Shown piece after piece: positions 52,511-61,840 of a DNA stretch of 64,000 bases; position 1 is the first letter of the stretch; every line of letters begins with the position of its first letter. The position numbers were made by a program, and so were the translations under genes. The DNA is from Butyrivibrio sp. MC2021 (GTDB taxonomy: Bacteria; Bacillota; Clostridia; Lachnospirales; Lachnospiraceae): NCBI RefSeq assembly GCF_000621605.1, contig NZ_JHXX01000001.1, positions 1,302,001-1,366,000 on the forward strand, written 5' to 3'. Under the pieces are notes generated by a model. That model did no database searches. It saw only the letters and a program-made list of their open reading frames with translations, and was not told the origin of the DNA.

Positions 52511-53881
52511 TTATCTTCCGCAGGCTTTTTTGATAACAGAAGCACAAAAATCGATCTTTTCATCGGAAAGTCCGGGGTAAACACCGATCCAAAAGGCATC
52601 CTTCATGACCTTATCGGTTACGGAAAGTCCCCCGCAGACTCTGTAGGCATCGGTATCACGGTACTCATCGAAGCATGGATGCTTTATGATATTTCCGCTA
52701 AAAAGAAGCCTTGTCTGAATATTATGAGCTTCCAGGGCCCCTGTTATGGCATTTCTGGTGATGTCATTACCCTGAAGGTCCTTGGCTCCATCCTTTACAC
52801 AGAGGATAAATCCGAACCAGGAAGGAATGCTGCCCTCCTGGGCCTCAGGTAAAATAAGGACATCTGACAGGTCCTTCAGGTCATCCCAAAGCCGGTTCCA
52901 GTTCTTTCTTCTGGCCTCAACGAAGGATGCCAGCTTATCAAGCTGTGCCACTCCCACAGCGGCCTGCATATCTGTAGCCTTGAGATTGTAGCCCAGATGG
53001 CTGTAGACATATTTATGATCATAGCCTGCAGGAAGCTGGCCGAAGGTTCCCTCAAATCTTCTTCCGCAGAAATTGTCTTTTCCGGGAGGGCAGATGCAGT
53101 CGCGGCCCCAGTCCCTGAAGCTCCTGACGATTCTGTGAAGAAGCGGGTTGTCGGTGTACACACAGCCACCTTCACCCATGGTGATATGGTGAGGGGGATA
53201 AAAACTGGAAGTTCCGATATCTCCCCAGGTTCCTGTATATTTACATTCCCCGTCGATCTCATACCGGGATCCCAGGGCGTCGCAGTTGTCCTCCACAAGC
53301 CACAGATTGTGGTCCTCGCAGAACTTTTTCACCGTCTTAAGATCAAAGGGATTGCCCAGAGTATGAGCGATCATAACAGCCTTGGTCTTAGGAGAAAGAG
53401 CCTCTTCAAGTCCTGTGACATCGATGTTATAGCCCGGGAGCGATACGTCGACAAACACCGGCACAGCGCCGTACTGCATGATAGGCGCCACAGTGGTGGG
53501 GAATCCGCAGGCAACAGTTATCACCTCATCCCCTCTTTTTATCTGCCTGTCCCCAAGAAGAGGTGATGTAAGGGCCATAAAGGCGATGAGATTGGCGGAA
53601 GATCCGCTATTTACAAGGCTTGCGAACTTAACTCCCAGCATATCCGCAAACTTTTTCTCAAACTCATCTGTATATCTGCCTGCTGTAAGCCAGAAATCCA
53701 GGGCGGAATCCACCAGGTTCACAACCTCTTTGTCGTCAAAAACTCTTCCGGCATAGGGAATCCTGTCCCCTTCCTTAAATTCATTTTTATCTGTCTTTAA
53801 AAACTTCTCATAATACTCTTTTGTAAGCTTTTTTATCTCTTCTCTGGCAGCATCCTGCGCCATATTATCAAAATTTCCCAT
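52511..53881 (-). CDS. rfbH: RfbH-type CDP-4-keto-6-deoxyglucose-3-dehydrase (E1)
   Basis: E1 removes the C3 hydroxyl of CDP-4-keto-6-deoxyglucose with PMP and a [2Fe-2S] cluster. The 456-residue protein of the DegT/DnrJ/EryC1 fold has His in place of the PLP-lysine (SFYPPHHITMGEGG; H231/H232), the hallmark of E1. Candidate cluster cysteines are C200, C262, C264 and C272, with C-x-C-x7-C spacing. I start at 53881 (GAAGGAAATAAA upstream). It follows rfbG by 20 bp. The reductase E3 partner is not in the window. Confidence 0.9.
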   Translation of the reverse strand: MGNFDNMAQDAAREEIKKLTKEYYEKFLKTDKNEFKEGDRIPYAGRVFDDKEVVNLVDSALDFWLTAGRYTDEFEKKFADMLGVKFASLVNSGSSANLIAFMALTSPLLGDRQIKRGDEVITVACGFPTTVAPIMQYGAVPVFVDVSLPGYNIDVTGLEEALSPKTKAVMIAHTLGNPFDLKTVKKFCEDHNLWLVEDNCDALGSRYEIDGECKYTGTWGDIGTSSFYPPHHITMGEGGCVYTDNPLLHRIVRSFRDWGRDCICPPGKDNFCGRRFEGTFGQLPAGYDHKYVYSHLGYNLKATDMQAAVGVAQLDKLASFVEARRKNWNRLWDDLKDLSDVLILPEAQEGSIPSWFGFILCVKDGAKDLQGNDITRNAITGALEAHNIQTRLLFSGNIIKHPCFDEYRDTDAYRVCGGLSVTDKVMKDAFWIGVYPGLSDEKIDFCASVIKKACGR

Positions 53882-53901
53882 TTTATTTCCTTCAATCTTT
53901 T

Positions 53902-54942
53902 TTATGAAAAATAGTCCCGAATCTGCCTTTCCATGCACTCATTGGCATTGCCGGCAAAAAACGTCCTGGTCCACTCCACGGTCTTATCAATGGCCATGTC
54001 TATATCCCACTTTGGAGCCCATCCCAGTTTTTTCTTAATCTTGGAGCAGTCAAGCTTCAGATAATTGGCCTCGTGGGGGCCTCCGTCGCTCTTTTCCTCA
54101 AAATCAAAGCCCTCTCCCCACTTTTCCTTGAAGATCCGGGCCAGCTTTCCTGCGGTAACGGCGTCGCTCTCATTGGGACCCACGTTGTAAAATCCCGCAT
54201 ATTCCCTGTCCTCGTACTGCTTTTCGCACAAAAGAAGATATGCGGAAAGAGCCTCAAGCACATGCTGGAAGGGCCTTGTGGAAGCAGGGTTCCTCAGCAC
54301 CAGATTCTTGTGATCTCTGGCCGCTCTTACGCAGTCGGGAACTATCCTGTCCACGGCAAAGTCTCCGCCGCCAATAACATTTCCGGCTCTGGCAGTGGAA
54401 ACCGAGATATTCATGTCGTTAAAAAAGGAATTGATATAAGAATGTGTCACCAGCTCCGAGCAGGACTTACTGTTGGAGTAAGGGTCGTAGCCGTCAAGCT
54501 TCTCATCCTCCCTGTAGCCCCATTCCCACTCGTTGTTCTGATAAACCTTGTCGGTGGTCACATTTAAGAAAGAGCGAACACAGCTGCTGTTTCTTACACA
54601 TTCGCAGATGTTCACGGTCCCCATCACATTGGTCTCATAGGTATAACGGGGATCCTTGTAGCTCTCACGAACAATGGGCTGAGCTGCCAGATGCACCACG
54701 ATCTGGGGCTGCGCCTTGTCAAAAAAGCTCTTTAATCTGTCATAATCACGGATATCTCCTATGCAGGAGGTGATCTTTTTATCCACACCGGATATGTCAT
54801 AGAGGTTGTCCTCACCCTGGGGCTCTAAAGCATAACCATAAACTTCAGCGCCTGCCATTACAAGTATATTGCAAAGCCAGGCGCCCTTAAATCCCGTATG
54901 TCCGGTTATTAAAACTCTTTTGTTCCTGTAAAAATCAAGCAT
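53902..54942 (-). CDS. rfbG: CDP-glucose 4,6-dehydratase
   Basis: RfbG makes CDP-4-keto-6-deoxyglucose. The 346-residue SDR enzyme has GHTGFKGAWL (NAD loop), HLAAQPIVRESY, VTTDKVYQNNEWEWGYRE and the catalytic YSNSK region, all diagnostic for this family rather than dTDP-glucose dehydratase. CDP-glucose would come from RfbF, which is not in the window. It starts 13 bp after the glycosyltransferase gene. Confidence 0.93.
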   Translation of the reverse strand: MLDFYRNKRVLITGHTGFKGAWLCNILVMAGAEVYGYALEPQGEDNLYDISGVDKKITSCIGDIRDYDRLKSFFDKAQPQIVVHLAAQPIVRESYKDPRYTYETNVMGTVNICECVRNSSCVRSFLNVTTDKVYQNNEWEWGYREDEKLDGYDPYSNSKSCSELVTHSYINSFFNDMNISVSTARAGNVIGGGDFAVDRIVPDCVRAARDHKNLVLRNPASTRPFQHVLEALSAYLLLCEKQYEDREYAGFYNVGPNESDAVTAGKLARIFKEKWGEGFDFEEKSDGGPHEANYLKLDCSKIKKKLGWAPKWDIDMAIDKTVEWTRTFFAGNANECMERQIRDYFS

Positions 54943-54955
54943 TGTAACTCCATAA

Positions 54956-55984
54956 CTATTCGCTGTAATTATCTATAACGTCCTGAGCCTCGCGCTCGTA
55001 GTCCACTGCCTGTTCCTCGTTGCCAAGCTCTCTGTAGCATTTGGCGAGGGCAAGCCTTGGAAGCTCACGGCTCTTCTTTATATCCAGAATGCTCTGGCAC
55101 TCATAGGCGGCATTAAAATACCATACTATGGCCTCGTCCAGATCTTTTTTCTTGTAATAAAAATCTCCGAGCTCGTAGCACATCTCACTGCTCATCTCGG
55201 TTATGGCATCCTTGAGAGTGTAGCGAAGAAGGGTCTCCGCATCGTTTTCAAGGACAGCTGCATGGGCAAGAACACAGCAGGCCTGCTTGATCTCATCAAG
55301 GCCTCTGTTGTTGTCCTTAACTGCGGCGGCAAAAAACTCTTTTGCCTTGATAAAGTCATCATCAGCACCGCCCAAAAACAGCTCTCTGGCATACATTCCA
55401 AGGAGTCTGTTGGAAAATGGTCTTCCGTCTGCAACAGCCTTTCTGAAGGCGGCAAGATCCCTGGGTGCGTGGTTCTCCTTTGGTCTGTGGATGATCTCCA
55501 CATCACTGTTGCATATTACAGGATCAAGAGAAACCTGCTCGTGGATAGGATCAACCCACTTAAAATGTCTGACTCTCTTAAAGAGCTTGGGTCTTAACTC
55601 TCTGTCATAATTATAGACAGTGTTATAAGAAAGCTGGTTACTGTAGTACATCTGGACAATATCAATGTTGAGCTCATGGATGTCCTCCTTGAGCTTCATA
55701 AATCTCTGGCGATTCTCCTCGTCCAGTTCTTCATCCGCATCGGCCTGATAGATATAGTCGCATTTTGCCAGGGAAAAAGAGTAGTTCCTGGCCTCGCTGA
55801 AATCGCCGGTCCATTCAAAATCGTAAACCGACGCACCGAACTCTTTGGCTATCTCTTTGGTCCTGTCCGTGGAGCCGGTATCAACAACGATCATCTCGTC
55901 AACTATGCCCTGAAGACTCTTGAGACAGGTTCCAAGGCTGGCTTCTTCATTTTTTACAATCATGCACAGACTAATCGTAACCAT
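54956..55984 (-). CDS. GT2 glycosyltransferase with TPR C-terminus (SPBc2-type/WaaE-like)
   Basis: The 342-residue protein starts SLCMIVKNEEASLGTCLKSL, has VVDTGSTDRTKEIA, the DxD motif at D82/D84 (YQADADEE) and FKWVDPIHEQV, a WaaE/KdtX-like GT2 pattern. TPR-like repeats follow (about 195-340; EMCYELGDFYYKKKDLDEAIVWYFNAAYE in one block). It is the first gene of the glycan operon, facing the divergent lipoprotein gene. Acceptor and donor cannot be read from sequence. Confidence 0.87.
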   Translation of the reverse strand: MVTISLCMIVKNEEASLGTCLKSLQGIVDEMIVVDTGSTDRTKEIAKEFGASVYDFEWTGDFSEARNYSFSLAKCDYIYQADADEELDEENRQRFMKLKEDIHELNIDIVQMYYSNQLSYNTVYNYDRELRPKLFKRVRHFKWVDPIHEQVSLDPVICNSDVEIIHRPKENHAPRDLAAFRKAVADGRPFSNRLLGMYARELFLGGADDDFIKAKEFFAAAVKDNNRGLDEIKQACCVLAHAAVLENDAETLLRYTLKDAITEMSSEMCYELGDFYYKKKDLDEAIVWYFNAAYECQSILDIKKSRELPRLALAKCYRELGNEEQAVDYEREAQDVIDNYSE

Positions 55985-56151
55985 TTTGCTACCTCCGCAT
56001 ATATTAATGTTATCGTTTTATGTGCATTTTTTCAACCATGTGATATCCGGTAGTGTGTTGAGTTCCCGGGGCTGGAAATTTGGGCTGTTTGAGAATACAA
56101 TAGACTGGTTGGATTTCATAAAACAGAAGGAAAAAAATAAAGCACAGAACA

Positions 56152-57219
56152 ATGAAACTATTTAGAAGATACTTAATATCTGCGGTCTCCTTTTTACTGG
56201 CTTTTGGACTAGCCGGCTGCAGCAATAATACCGCAAATAATGAAGCGCCAGTTGTCGCCCCCTATGATGGCGAGAACTATGTGGAGATTTCCACCGTCAC
56301 TGTGGGTGGCGAGAATCCGGAGGAGTTTGCTAAGACTTATGAACCCATAAAAAACTTCGACAAAGAGCTGAGCGTCCCTACTTTCGTGACCAAGGTAGAT
56401 GATACATATTTTATCGTGGACTGCTATCACAACAGGATAATCTATAGTAAAGAGATGGGGATTCCCCTGGATCAGTGGTACATCATGTCATCGGATATGA
56501 CACAGCCCCATACCCTGGCCAGCGACGGCAAGGTCTATATGGCTGATGATACCGAGAATAACAGAATTCTTATTTTTGAGAAATTCGATGACAAGTTCGT
56601 GAACACCCAGTCCATTTACAACGTGGGCACAAGGCCTCATTACACCGTATATGACAAGACCACGGACACCTTTTATGTATGGAGCTCCGTCACCGGGGAG
56701 CTGTACTGCTTCAGACACACAGCAGATTCCACCAGAATCTGCCTGACAGAGATCAGGAAGATCTCCCAGCTGGACGGCATTTACGTAAGATCCTTCTCAA
56801 TCATAGACGGGGACATTTACTTTGTTTCCGGAGTTTCACCCTCAGGCACCGCTGCCAAGATCTACAGATGCAGCCTGGAGGATCTCAGTATAAAGGAGAC
56901 CTACGACATCCCCGACAATCTTGCGGGAATGGCTCAGATAACAAGGATCAAAGATTATTACTACATAACAACTTCCACTGACCTCAGCGGAAATCAGGAC
57001 CACGCCACCATAATCAGAACCGGGGATCTGAAGGACCTTTCCAAGGGAAGCTACGAGGATATCTATTCCACCTATTTTGTAGGGGGCGGAACACCCTATT
57101 ACATCTCAGAGGTGGAGGGAAGCTACTACCTCACAGAGCACCGCTTAAAGGGCCACTCCGTATGGAATTTCGAAACAGATAATAATGGCAATATAACAAA
57201 TGTCACGGCAGTTTATTAA
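56152..57219 (+). CDS. lipoprotein with beta-propeller-like domain
   Basis: A lipoprotein signal peptide (FRRYLISAVSFLLAFGLAGC) gives a lipid-anchored Cys. The body (about 300 residues) reads like a propeller with repeated aromatic strands: DDTYFIVDCYHNRIIYS, DGKVYMADDTENNRILIFEKF, DGDIYFVSGVS and GDLKDLSKGSYEDIYS. It is divergent from the glycan operon across 167 bp and convergent with the DUF58 operon. Ribosome binding is weak. Function unknown. Confidence 0.78.
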   Translation: MKLFRRYLISAVSFLLAFGLAGCSNNTANNEAPVVAPYDGENYVEISTVTVGGENPEEFAKTYEPIKNFDKELSVPTFVTKVDDTYFIVDCYHNRIIYSKEMGIPLDQWYIMSSDMTQPHTLASDGKVYMADDTENNRILIFEKFDDKFVNTQSIYNVGTRPHYTVYDKTTDTFYVWSSVTGELYCFRHTADSTRICLTEIRKISQLDGIYVRSFSIIDGDIYFVSGVSPSGTAAKIYRCSLEDLSIKETYDIPDNLAGMAQITRIKDYYYITTSTDLSGNQDHATIIRTGDLKDLSKGSYEDIYSTYFVGGGTPYYISEVEGSYYLTEHRLKGHSVWNFETDNNGNITNVTAVY

Positions 57220-57233
57220 ACTACCGTGACATT
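57198..57233. terminator. bidirectional terminator overlapping both stop codons
   Basis: AAATGTCACGG and CCGTGACATTTTT form a long stem. The stop codons of the lipoprotein gene (57217-57219) and of the membrane protein gene (57221-57223, minus) both lie in its apical part. Confidence 0.85.
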
Positions 57234-58462
57234 TTTCTCATATTCTTTACATCTTCCGCAGAAACTTCCGCACTGCTGTATCTGGCTTTTTCATATAATT
57301 CTCTGATGCCTCCCCCAAGGGCTTCCTCACCTCGGGCCGCCCATAGCTGCTCTTCGGGAGTATCACTGTTTTTCACATTGTCAAAACCTGCTCCCGCCTT
57401 CACAAACCTCTTGTACAAAAGCCTTATCTGGCCTCGGGCCGTAAGTCTGTTGGCCAGGGGAATGCGGTTCTTTTTCCCCTCTCTCCCGGGTCTTTTCTCA
57501 TCAAAAACAGGATTGAGATACTCCACCTTATCCCTGGAGAGCCTGTCCCTGATTCCTATCTGCCTCTCGTTAAAATACTTTATGAACAGCTGAATCGCCC
57601 TGAAGATCAGGTAGATAAAGCCTATGCTCACGACCACCGTCACCGTCCAGAACAGCACATCCCAGAAGATACGAAGAAGGGAATCGTCCTCCCCCATGGG
57701 AACAAAGTTCTGTCCCATCTGCTGCTCCGGCGCCGAGGGCATGTATTCCTCATCATCAATAAAATAATTGAAATGGGAAAAGAGCCATCTGAGAAACCGC
57801 ACCAGGGCTCCTCCCACCACATCCATTATCTGTTTTCCGTAGTCCAGAAGCGTGCAGATAAACATGAAAACAAAGGTTATCCCCAGGTACACCCCCAGCA
57901 TCAGCCTGTTGGTCCTAAGGATGGAATTGTAGGGGACCCTGGCCCTTTCCTTGAACACCGACATGGCGGAAGCAGTCTGTCTTGTATTGTAGAAAAGCAC
58001 CGCCAGTACGCCCCAGAGCATCTCACATAAAAGCACCAGCAGCTCTGCCTTCCCGGCCTTCGCCAGCTTGCAGGGGATCATCAGTGACACAAAAGCAAAG
58101 GCCTCCGGTATCGTTGGATAAAAATATACTCCGTTTCCCAGCTTGATGTTTATGGCAATTATAGTCATGACGATCATAAAGAACACCCTGACTATGGTAA
58201 ATCCCAGGTGCTGAGTCCCGGACACCACCGAAAGAAAGGTGCAGAAGGCAATGCCGAAAATATGCCCCGCCAGGAACATCACAAGCTTTGGGCAGAGATA
58301 CTGAACCGCCTCGCTGATCGCAACAAACACCACCAGAAGCAGGTTTCCCGCAAACAGCGCCGAATCCGGCTCCATCCCCGCACATATGAACAGGACGCCG
58401 GCGATCATGTATACCAGCATCATGTTATTTATGATTCGAATTATCTCCAGTTTCTTTTGCAT
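57221..58462 (-). CDS. multi-pass membrane protein of the MoxR-DUF58 operon
   Basis: The 413-residue protein has about seven membrane helices in the first 220 residues, one more near 275-297, and a cytosolic tail with a helical DUF4129-like end (RLTARGQIRLLYKRFVKAGAGF ... TPEEQLWAARG). In other genomes the third gene of MoxR-DUF58 clusters encodes a transglutaminase-like protein with the same membrane layout. The transglutaminase domain is missing here, so it is a shortened relative. It is 6 bp from the DUF58 gene. Confidence 0.8.
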   Translation of the reverse strand: MQKKLEIIRIINNMMLVYMIAGVLFICAGMEPDSALFAGNLLLVVFVAISEAVQYLCPKLVMFLAGHIFGIAFCTFLSVVSGTQHLGFTIVRVFFMIVMTIIAINIKLGNGVYFYPTIPEAFAFVSLMIPCKLAKAGKAELLVLLCEMLWGVLAVLFYNTRQTASAMSVFKERARVPYNSILRTNRLMLGVYLGITFVFMFICTLLDYGKQIMDVVGGALVRFLRWLFSHFNYFIDDEEYMPSAPEQQMGQNFVPMGEDDSLLRIFWDVLFWTVTVVVSIGFIYLIFRAIQLFIKYFNERQIGIRDRLSRDKVEYLNPVFDEKRPGREGKKNRIPLANRLTARGQIRLLYKRFVKAGAGFDNVKNSDTPEEQLWAARGEEALGGGIRELYEKARYSSAEVSAEDVKNMRKMSR

Positions 58463-58468
58463 AGCTTC

Positions 58469-59590
58469 TCACTCGTGAATAAACACTCTGAAATCTATCC
58501 TTTTATCCCCGGGAGCCTCACTTTCCATATCCCTGGTCAAAGGACATATCCACAAAAGACCTCCCTTTTTATCGCAGATACTGCCGGCAGCAAGCTCCGC
58601 GCTGTCTCTTCGGCTGGTGGAAATAAAGCAGTATGTGGTCCTCTCATTCTCTTCTCTTTTGAGAAAATGCTCCATAAGTCCGCTCATATCCTCCGTCTCT
58701 TTACTCAGGTCGATCCTGGCAAGAGCCCTCAAAAAGCTGGTGATATGGTCCCCAGAAGCTCCCGATGAGAGCATCACAGTTTCTCCCGTGACCTTGTCCT
58801 TTCCGTTGGTCAAAAGAGATACGGGCACTCCCTCACGGATAAGTCCCTCCGCCAGGGACATGCAGATTCTTATGCTGTCCTCCAAAAGCTCCGTCTCAAA
58901 GAGGATTCTGGGAGGCTCCACATTAAGCACCAGGGTGACCTCAGGACTCGCAGTATAGTCATGGATATTGACCTTGACCTGGCCGGTTCTGGCGGTGGCC
59001 TTCCAGTTGATGTTTCCCATGGGATCCGTGGGCACATATTCCCTTATGCCCCTGAAGGTAAAATTGTCCTCGTAGAGGATCCTTCTTGTGACAGCCTGTC
59101 CGCAGAGCTGCTGCAAGAGGGGCTCTATCTTCGCAAAGGGGATAAGCCTTGGATATACATATAAACTTGTTCTCTGCTTTCTAAGGGCATAATGGATATC
59201 CGGGCTGAAAAAGTCCGAAGCGTTAAGGCTGGTCTGGAGAATACTGTAATATCCTCTCCTGGGACATGCCATAGGGAGCCTTCTGGTGATCCTGGAATAG
59301 AACCTGAGGCTGAACACATCTATAACATTTACCCTGTCGGTTATGGAGGAATTGGTCTCATCCTCAAACACAAGTCCCGTATCCGTCTGGAAATTCACCT
59401 GCAGGATATGGAGCGGAATGAAATTCCTGTTGGTAACAACCTCCGTCAGAGAGGCCTTTTCACCCTCCACCACGGCATTTTTGTCAAACTTTAGCTCCAC
59501 CTCAAGGTTTCTTTCCCAGTATCTTCCGAACACCCATCTCTCCACCTGATATAGCAGAAAAAGAATTATCGGTATCAGTATGATTGGCAT
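58469..59590 (-). CDS. DUF58 domain protein
   Basis: The 373-residue protein has a single N-terminal membrane helix and the DUF58 signature FRGIREYVPTDPMGNINWKA (about residues 190-209), followed by a vWA-like domain (EVTLVLNVEPP). DUF58 proteins work with MoxR ATPases in envelope or metal-dependent complex assembly. It overlaps the moxR stop by one base and sits before the membrane protein gene. Confidence 0.9.
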   Translation of the reverse strand: MPIILIPIILFLLYQVERWVFGRYWERNLEVELKFDKNAVVEGEKASLTEVVTNRNFIPLHILQVNFQTDTGLVFEDETNSSITDRVNVIDVFSLRFYSRITRRLPMACPRRGYYSILQTSLNASDFFSPDIHYALRKQRTSLYVYPRLIPFAKIEPLLQQLCGQAVTRRILYEDNFTFRGIREYVPTDPMGNINWKATARTGQVKVNIHDYTASPEVTLVLNVEPPRILFETELLEDSIRICMSLAEGLIREGVPVSLLTNGKDKVTGETVMLSSGASGDHITSFLRALARIDLSKETEDMSGLMEHFLKREENERTTYCFISTSRRDSAELAAGSICDKKGGLLWICPLTRDMESEAPGDKRIDFRVFIHE

Positions 59591-60528
59591 CAGAATTCCT
59601 CTGTAGGTACAGTGACCTCGCTAATAATCTCTTCTATGATCTCTTTGCCGCTCTTCACAGCGCCGTAGCTGTTTCCCATATAAAGCCTGTGGGCCAATAC
59701 CGGCACCGCCAGCTTCTTCACATCCTCCGGAACCACATAGTCCCTTCCCTGAACAAAGCTGTAGGCCTGGGCACAGTTCATAAGGGCAAGGCTTCCTCTG
59801 GGGCTGACGCCCTGGGCCACGTCCTCTCTCTTTCTTGTGGCCACCACGATGTCGGCTATATATTCCCTGATCTGGGGATGAACCTGAACCTTCAGCACCT
59901 GCTTTTTCATCTCTTCGATATCTTCCATGGTTGCTACGGCCCCAAGGCTCTCCAACAGCGCATTTTTCTTCTCCCCGAGAAAACGCTCCAGAATCCCCAC
60001 CTCTTCATTTTTCTCCGGAAGTCCCATGGACAGCTTCATGACAAATCTGTCCAGCTGCGCCTCGGGAAGTGGGAAGGTTCCGCTGGTCTCTATTGGGTTC
60101 TGGGTTGCTATTACAAAAAAGGGCTCGGAAAGCTGCCTTGTAACGCCGTCAATGGTGACCTGTCTCTCCTCCATACACTCCAGAAGTCCCGCCTGGGTCC
60201 TTGGTGTTGCCCTGTTTATCTCATCCGCAAGAAGTATATTGCAAAATACCGGACCGGGATTAAAGACGAACTCGCCCTTTCCCGCCTGATATACGTTAAG
60301 TCCAGTAATATCCGAAGGAAGAAGATCGGGAGTAAACTGAATCCTGTTATATTTCGCATCTATGGACCTGGCCACAGACTTGGCCAGCATGGTCTTACCT
60401 GTTCCCGGAACGTCCTCCAAAAGCACGTGTCCGCCCGCCAAAAGCGCAGTCAGCACCAGTGTCACAGTTTCATCCTTGCCGATTATCACCTTTGATATAT
60501 TCTCTTTTATGTCTAATACCTTGCTCAT
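59590..60528 (-). CDS. MoxR-family AAA+ ATPase
   Basis: The 312-residue ATPase has Walker A DVPGTGKT (about 38-46), Walker B ILLADEINRATPRTQ, sensor 1 ATQNPIE and the arginine-finger region FPLPEAQLDRFVMKL, all standard for the MRP subgroup. It is thought to act as a chaperone for vWA/DUF58 partners. First gene of a three-gene operon; it diverges from the diguanylate cyclase gene, with 160 bp between the two start codons. Confidence 0.95.
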   Translation of the reverse strand: MSKVLDIKENISKVIIGKDETVTLVLTALLAGGHVLLEDVPGTGKTMLAKSVARSIDAKYNRIQFTPDLLPSDITGLNVYQAGKGEFVFNPGPVFCNILLADEINRATPRTQAGLLECMEERQVTIDGVTRQLSEPFFVIATQNPIETSGTFPLPEAQLDRFVMKLSMGLPEKNEEVGILERFLGEKKNALLESLGAVATMEDIEEMKKQVLKVQVHPQIREYIADIVVATRKREDVAQGVSPRGSLALMNCAQAYSFVQGRDYVVPEDVKKLAVPVLAHRLYMGNSYGAVKSGKEIIEEIISEVTVPTEEF

Positions 60529-60688
60529 GTTGCCCTCCGTTCAGAAAAGAAGCTCTATCTACCTTATTTTGCGCTATTTTTTTCAAAACATCCACCTTCT
60601 TTTTGAATTCACGGCATGTTTATTGAATATTTAAAAGATGCTTTCGTTATTTCGTAAAAACATGTACAATGGTGAGGGGGAATTCACA

Positions 60689-61771
60689 ATGAATCTTTTT
60701 ACTGGTGCTAAGACACTTAAAGAACTCTATACTGATTATCGCAGCATGAATGCTGATGAAAAAGCTGATTTTTATCAGTCTAAATGTGACTATTACCAGA
60801 ACTTTGCAGCAGTCTGCATGGTTCTGGCTTCTATTTTTTCCGTAGGATATATTTTGCCGGATTATCTTATCAATCGTTCCGTCACTCCTACTCTGCTTCC
60901 GCGTTTATCGGTCATTATCGCCATTGCGCTTTTTCTTGTTGTCACCCATTACTCCAGAAAAAGAGCATTGACTGTTTTTATGGATCATTTTCTGGTCCAT
61001 TCCATTATCATCACCGCCATCTGGGCCATCTACAACCTGGATGACCAGATCCACTCCAGCGAAGGCCTTATTATCATGAACCTGATGCTGATGATAGTTG
61101 GCTTCGTTGCAAGGCCCTCGGAATCACTGCTCTCCCAGATCGCTTTTTTCCTGGAAATACTCATTTCAGACCAGTTCATCCATTACGAAGGTCTTCCGGT
61201 GATCCTAGTCCTTCAGGCCACCTGCGCCATAGGAATTCTGGTGACGGAGTGCCTTATGACCCTCTTTTACCTGGATCATTATCGTATAATGCAAAAACTG
61301 GAACTGGCCATGGTCACCGACCCTCTGACCCAGGTCTATAACAGACATCTTCTGGAGAGGATAATCACCCAGAACGCCCTGAAGGATATAAGCGGCCCCG
61401 TGGCCATAGCCATGATGGACATCGATTACTTCAAGCAGGTAAATGATGAGCACGGCCATTACACCGGGGATCTGACACTTTTGTATATAGGTCAGAAGCT
61501 GTCAAATGAGACCCACGACAACGACTTCGTCATCAGATACGGCGGCGAGGAATTTGTTATCATCCTGAAAAACTGTGACGTCAACAACGCCTGCGCCAGA
61601 ATGGAGCAGTTCAGACGGGACATCGAATCCGCACCGGACACCCCGGTTCCCATCACTGTTTCCGTGGGCGTCTCAAGATACACCGGGGACTTCAGTAAGA
61701 CCATCCAGAATGTGGACGCCGCCCTGTACAAGGCCAAGAACACCGGCAGAAACAAGGTTGTGGTATATTAA
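60689..61771 (+). CDS. membrane-bound diguanylate cyclase (GGEEF)
   Basis: The 360-residue protein has about six membrane helices (residues 40-200) and a GGDEF domain: TDPLTQVYNRHLL, MMDIDYFKQVNDEHGH and signature RYGGEEFVII. GGEEF is a usual active variant, so it should make c-di-GMP from GTP. The residues where an RxxD inhibitory site would lie read ETHD, so product inhibition is probably absent. I start at 60689, after GAGGGGG; two earlier in-frame ATGs have poor sites. It could feed motility control, which fits the sigma-28 genes in the window. Confidence 0.92.
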   Translation: MNLFTGAKTLKELYTDYRSMNADEKADFYQSKCDYYQNFAAVCMVLASIFSVGYILPDYLINRSVTPTLLPRLSVIIAIALFLVVTHYSRKRALTVFMDHFLVHSIIITAIWAIYNLDDQIHSSEGLIIMNLMLMIVGFVARPSESLLSQIAFFLEILISDQFIHYEGLPVILVLQATCAIGILVTECLMTLFYLDHYRIMQKLELAMVTDPLTQVYNRHLLERIITQNALKDISGPVAIAMMDIDYFKQVNDEHGHYTGDLTLLYIGQKLSNETHDNDFVIRYGGEEFVIILKNCDVNNACARMEQFRRDIESAPDTPVPITVSVGVSRYTGDFSKTIQNVDAALYKAKNTGRNKVVVY

Positions 61772-61785
61772 AAAGCAAATAAAAA

Positions 61786-61824
61786 AGCCTGAAAGAAACT
61801 CGTCAAATGAATTTCTTTCAGGCT
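61786..61824. terminator. bidirectional terminator between the cyclase and prfB
   Basis: AGCCTGAAAGAAA and TTTCTTTCAGGCT form a 13-bp stem with a 13-nt loop. T-rich stretches lie on both sides. Confidence 0.87.
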
Positions 61825-61840
61825 ATATTTTTGATTTAAA

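Noticed and set aside
59584..60495. Plus-strand open frame opposite moxR (303 codons)
   Set aside because: It is antisense to a conserved AAA+ gene; the product is low in plausible secondary structure and has no ribosome binding site.
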